Of a stretch of 5,480 bases of DNA, positions 5,231 to 5,480 are shown piece by piece. A program made the position numbers and the translations under genes. This DNA comes from Cytophagales bacterium (GTDB lineage Bacteria > Bacteroidota > Bacteroidia > Cytophagales > Cyclobacteriaceae), in NCBI GenBank assembly GCA_029262935.1, contig JAJCYK010000412.1:1-5480 (forward strand). Direction: 5' to 3'. Each line of letters starts with the position of its first letter. Positions within the stretch are counted from its first letter, which is position 1. The notes beneath the pieces are model-generated. The model ran no database searches and was not told the DNA's origin. It worked only from the letters and a program-made list of their open reading frames with translations.

Positions 5231-5480
5231 ATGGAAAAATTGTCAATTTTTTTTACTGCTAGGCTATGCTATTGCATGCTGATTTTTAGCCTGGTGTTGG
5301 TATCCTGTTCTAGTGACGATAATGGAGCTCCTGCAGGGCCCCAGTTAACTGGAAATAGTGAGACCTATACTTTATCTTCTCAGTCAGATCCTAACATTAG
5401 TGGTACAGTTGTATTCGCTGAGCGTGATGATAACGTGACGATAATCACCGTCTCCTTAAATGGGACTCAGGCAGGTGGAG
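5231..5480 (+). CDS. Lipoprotein with CHRD-like domain, N-terminal part, cut by window edge
   Basis: Hand translation from ATG at 5231 gives 83 codons, open to the right edge. Lys3 and Arg11 precede a hydrophobic stretch (12-25) ending in a lipobox with Cys26 (LVSC), so this is a signal-peptidase II lipoprotein. The mature end reads CSSDDNG; acidic residues right after the lipid-bearing Cys fit the Bacteroidota lipoprotein export signal for surface display, though this is suggestive only. The part that follows (YTLSSQSDPNISGTVVF at 46-62, then ITVSLNGTQAGG at 72-83) resembles the start of CHRD-domain lipoproteins, in which I would expect an HPAHIH-type motif next, just beyond the window. The start is the only ATG giving a full signal sequence, preceded by an A-rich ACAAAA as is usual here. 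It is transcribed away from the VWA unit. Lipoprotein status is firm; the CHRD call is moderate, and the role is unknown. Confidence 0.75.
   Translation, partial: MEKLSIFFTARLCYCMLIFSLVLVSCSSDDNGAPAGPQLTGNSETYTLSSQSDPNISGTVVFAERDDNVTIITVSLNGTQAGG

Overview
The window looks like chromosomal DNA of a Bacteroidota bacterium, probably Cytophagales-like. The evidence is the Bat-type VWA/TPR gene pair, the lipoprotein signal ending in Cys-Ser-Ser-Asp-Asp, near-absence of strong Shine-Dalgarno sequences, TTG/TAnnTTTG-style promoter candidates, AT-rich spacers and long MORN (YwqK-type) repeats. The order-level guess rests on remembered family resemblance, not on a search.

Five genes lie head to tail on the minus strand and are read from right to left: a membrane-anchored VWA protein (4877-3909), a TPR protein with a long acidic tail (3912-2977), an acetyl-CoA acetyltransferase-type thiolase (2957-1779), a secreted protein made of 16 MORN-like repeats (1737-412), and the first 120 codons of purC (361-1, cut by the left edge). 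The first two overlap by 4 bases (ATGA). The following gaps are 19, 41 and 50 bases. No convincing terminator separates any of them, so one transcription unit is possible, with purC perhaps also having its own promoter.

A 353-base non-coding stretch (4878-5230) separates this set from a divergent plus-strand gene (5231 to the right edge). That gene encodes the start of a lipoprotein whose visible part resembles a CHRD domain. The stretch holds one promoter candidate facing each way and a perfect tandem 10-base repeat.

The VWA and TPR proteins should work together at the cytoplasmic membrane as a minimal Bat-like module: the VWA domain probably outside the membrane, with the TPR protein as an anchored periplasmic partner. 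Thiolase and PurC are housekeeping enzymes of acyl-CoA and purine metabolism. Nothing in their sequence links them functionally to the Bat pair, so co-transcription may be only positional. I see no RNA gene, CRISPR array, insertion sequence or phage gene. Most of the window is ordinary. The most notable points are the reduced Bat locus, the regular repeat protein, an active-site-region substitution in the thiolase, and the organisation of the divergent promoter region.
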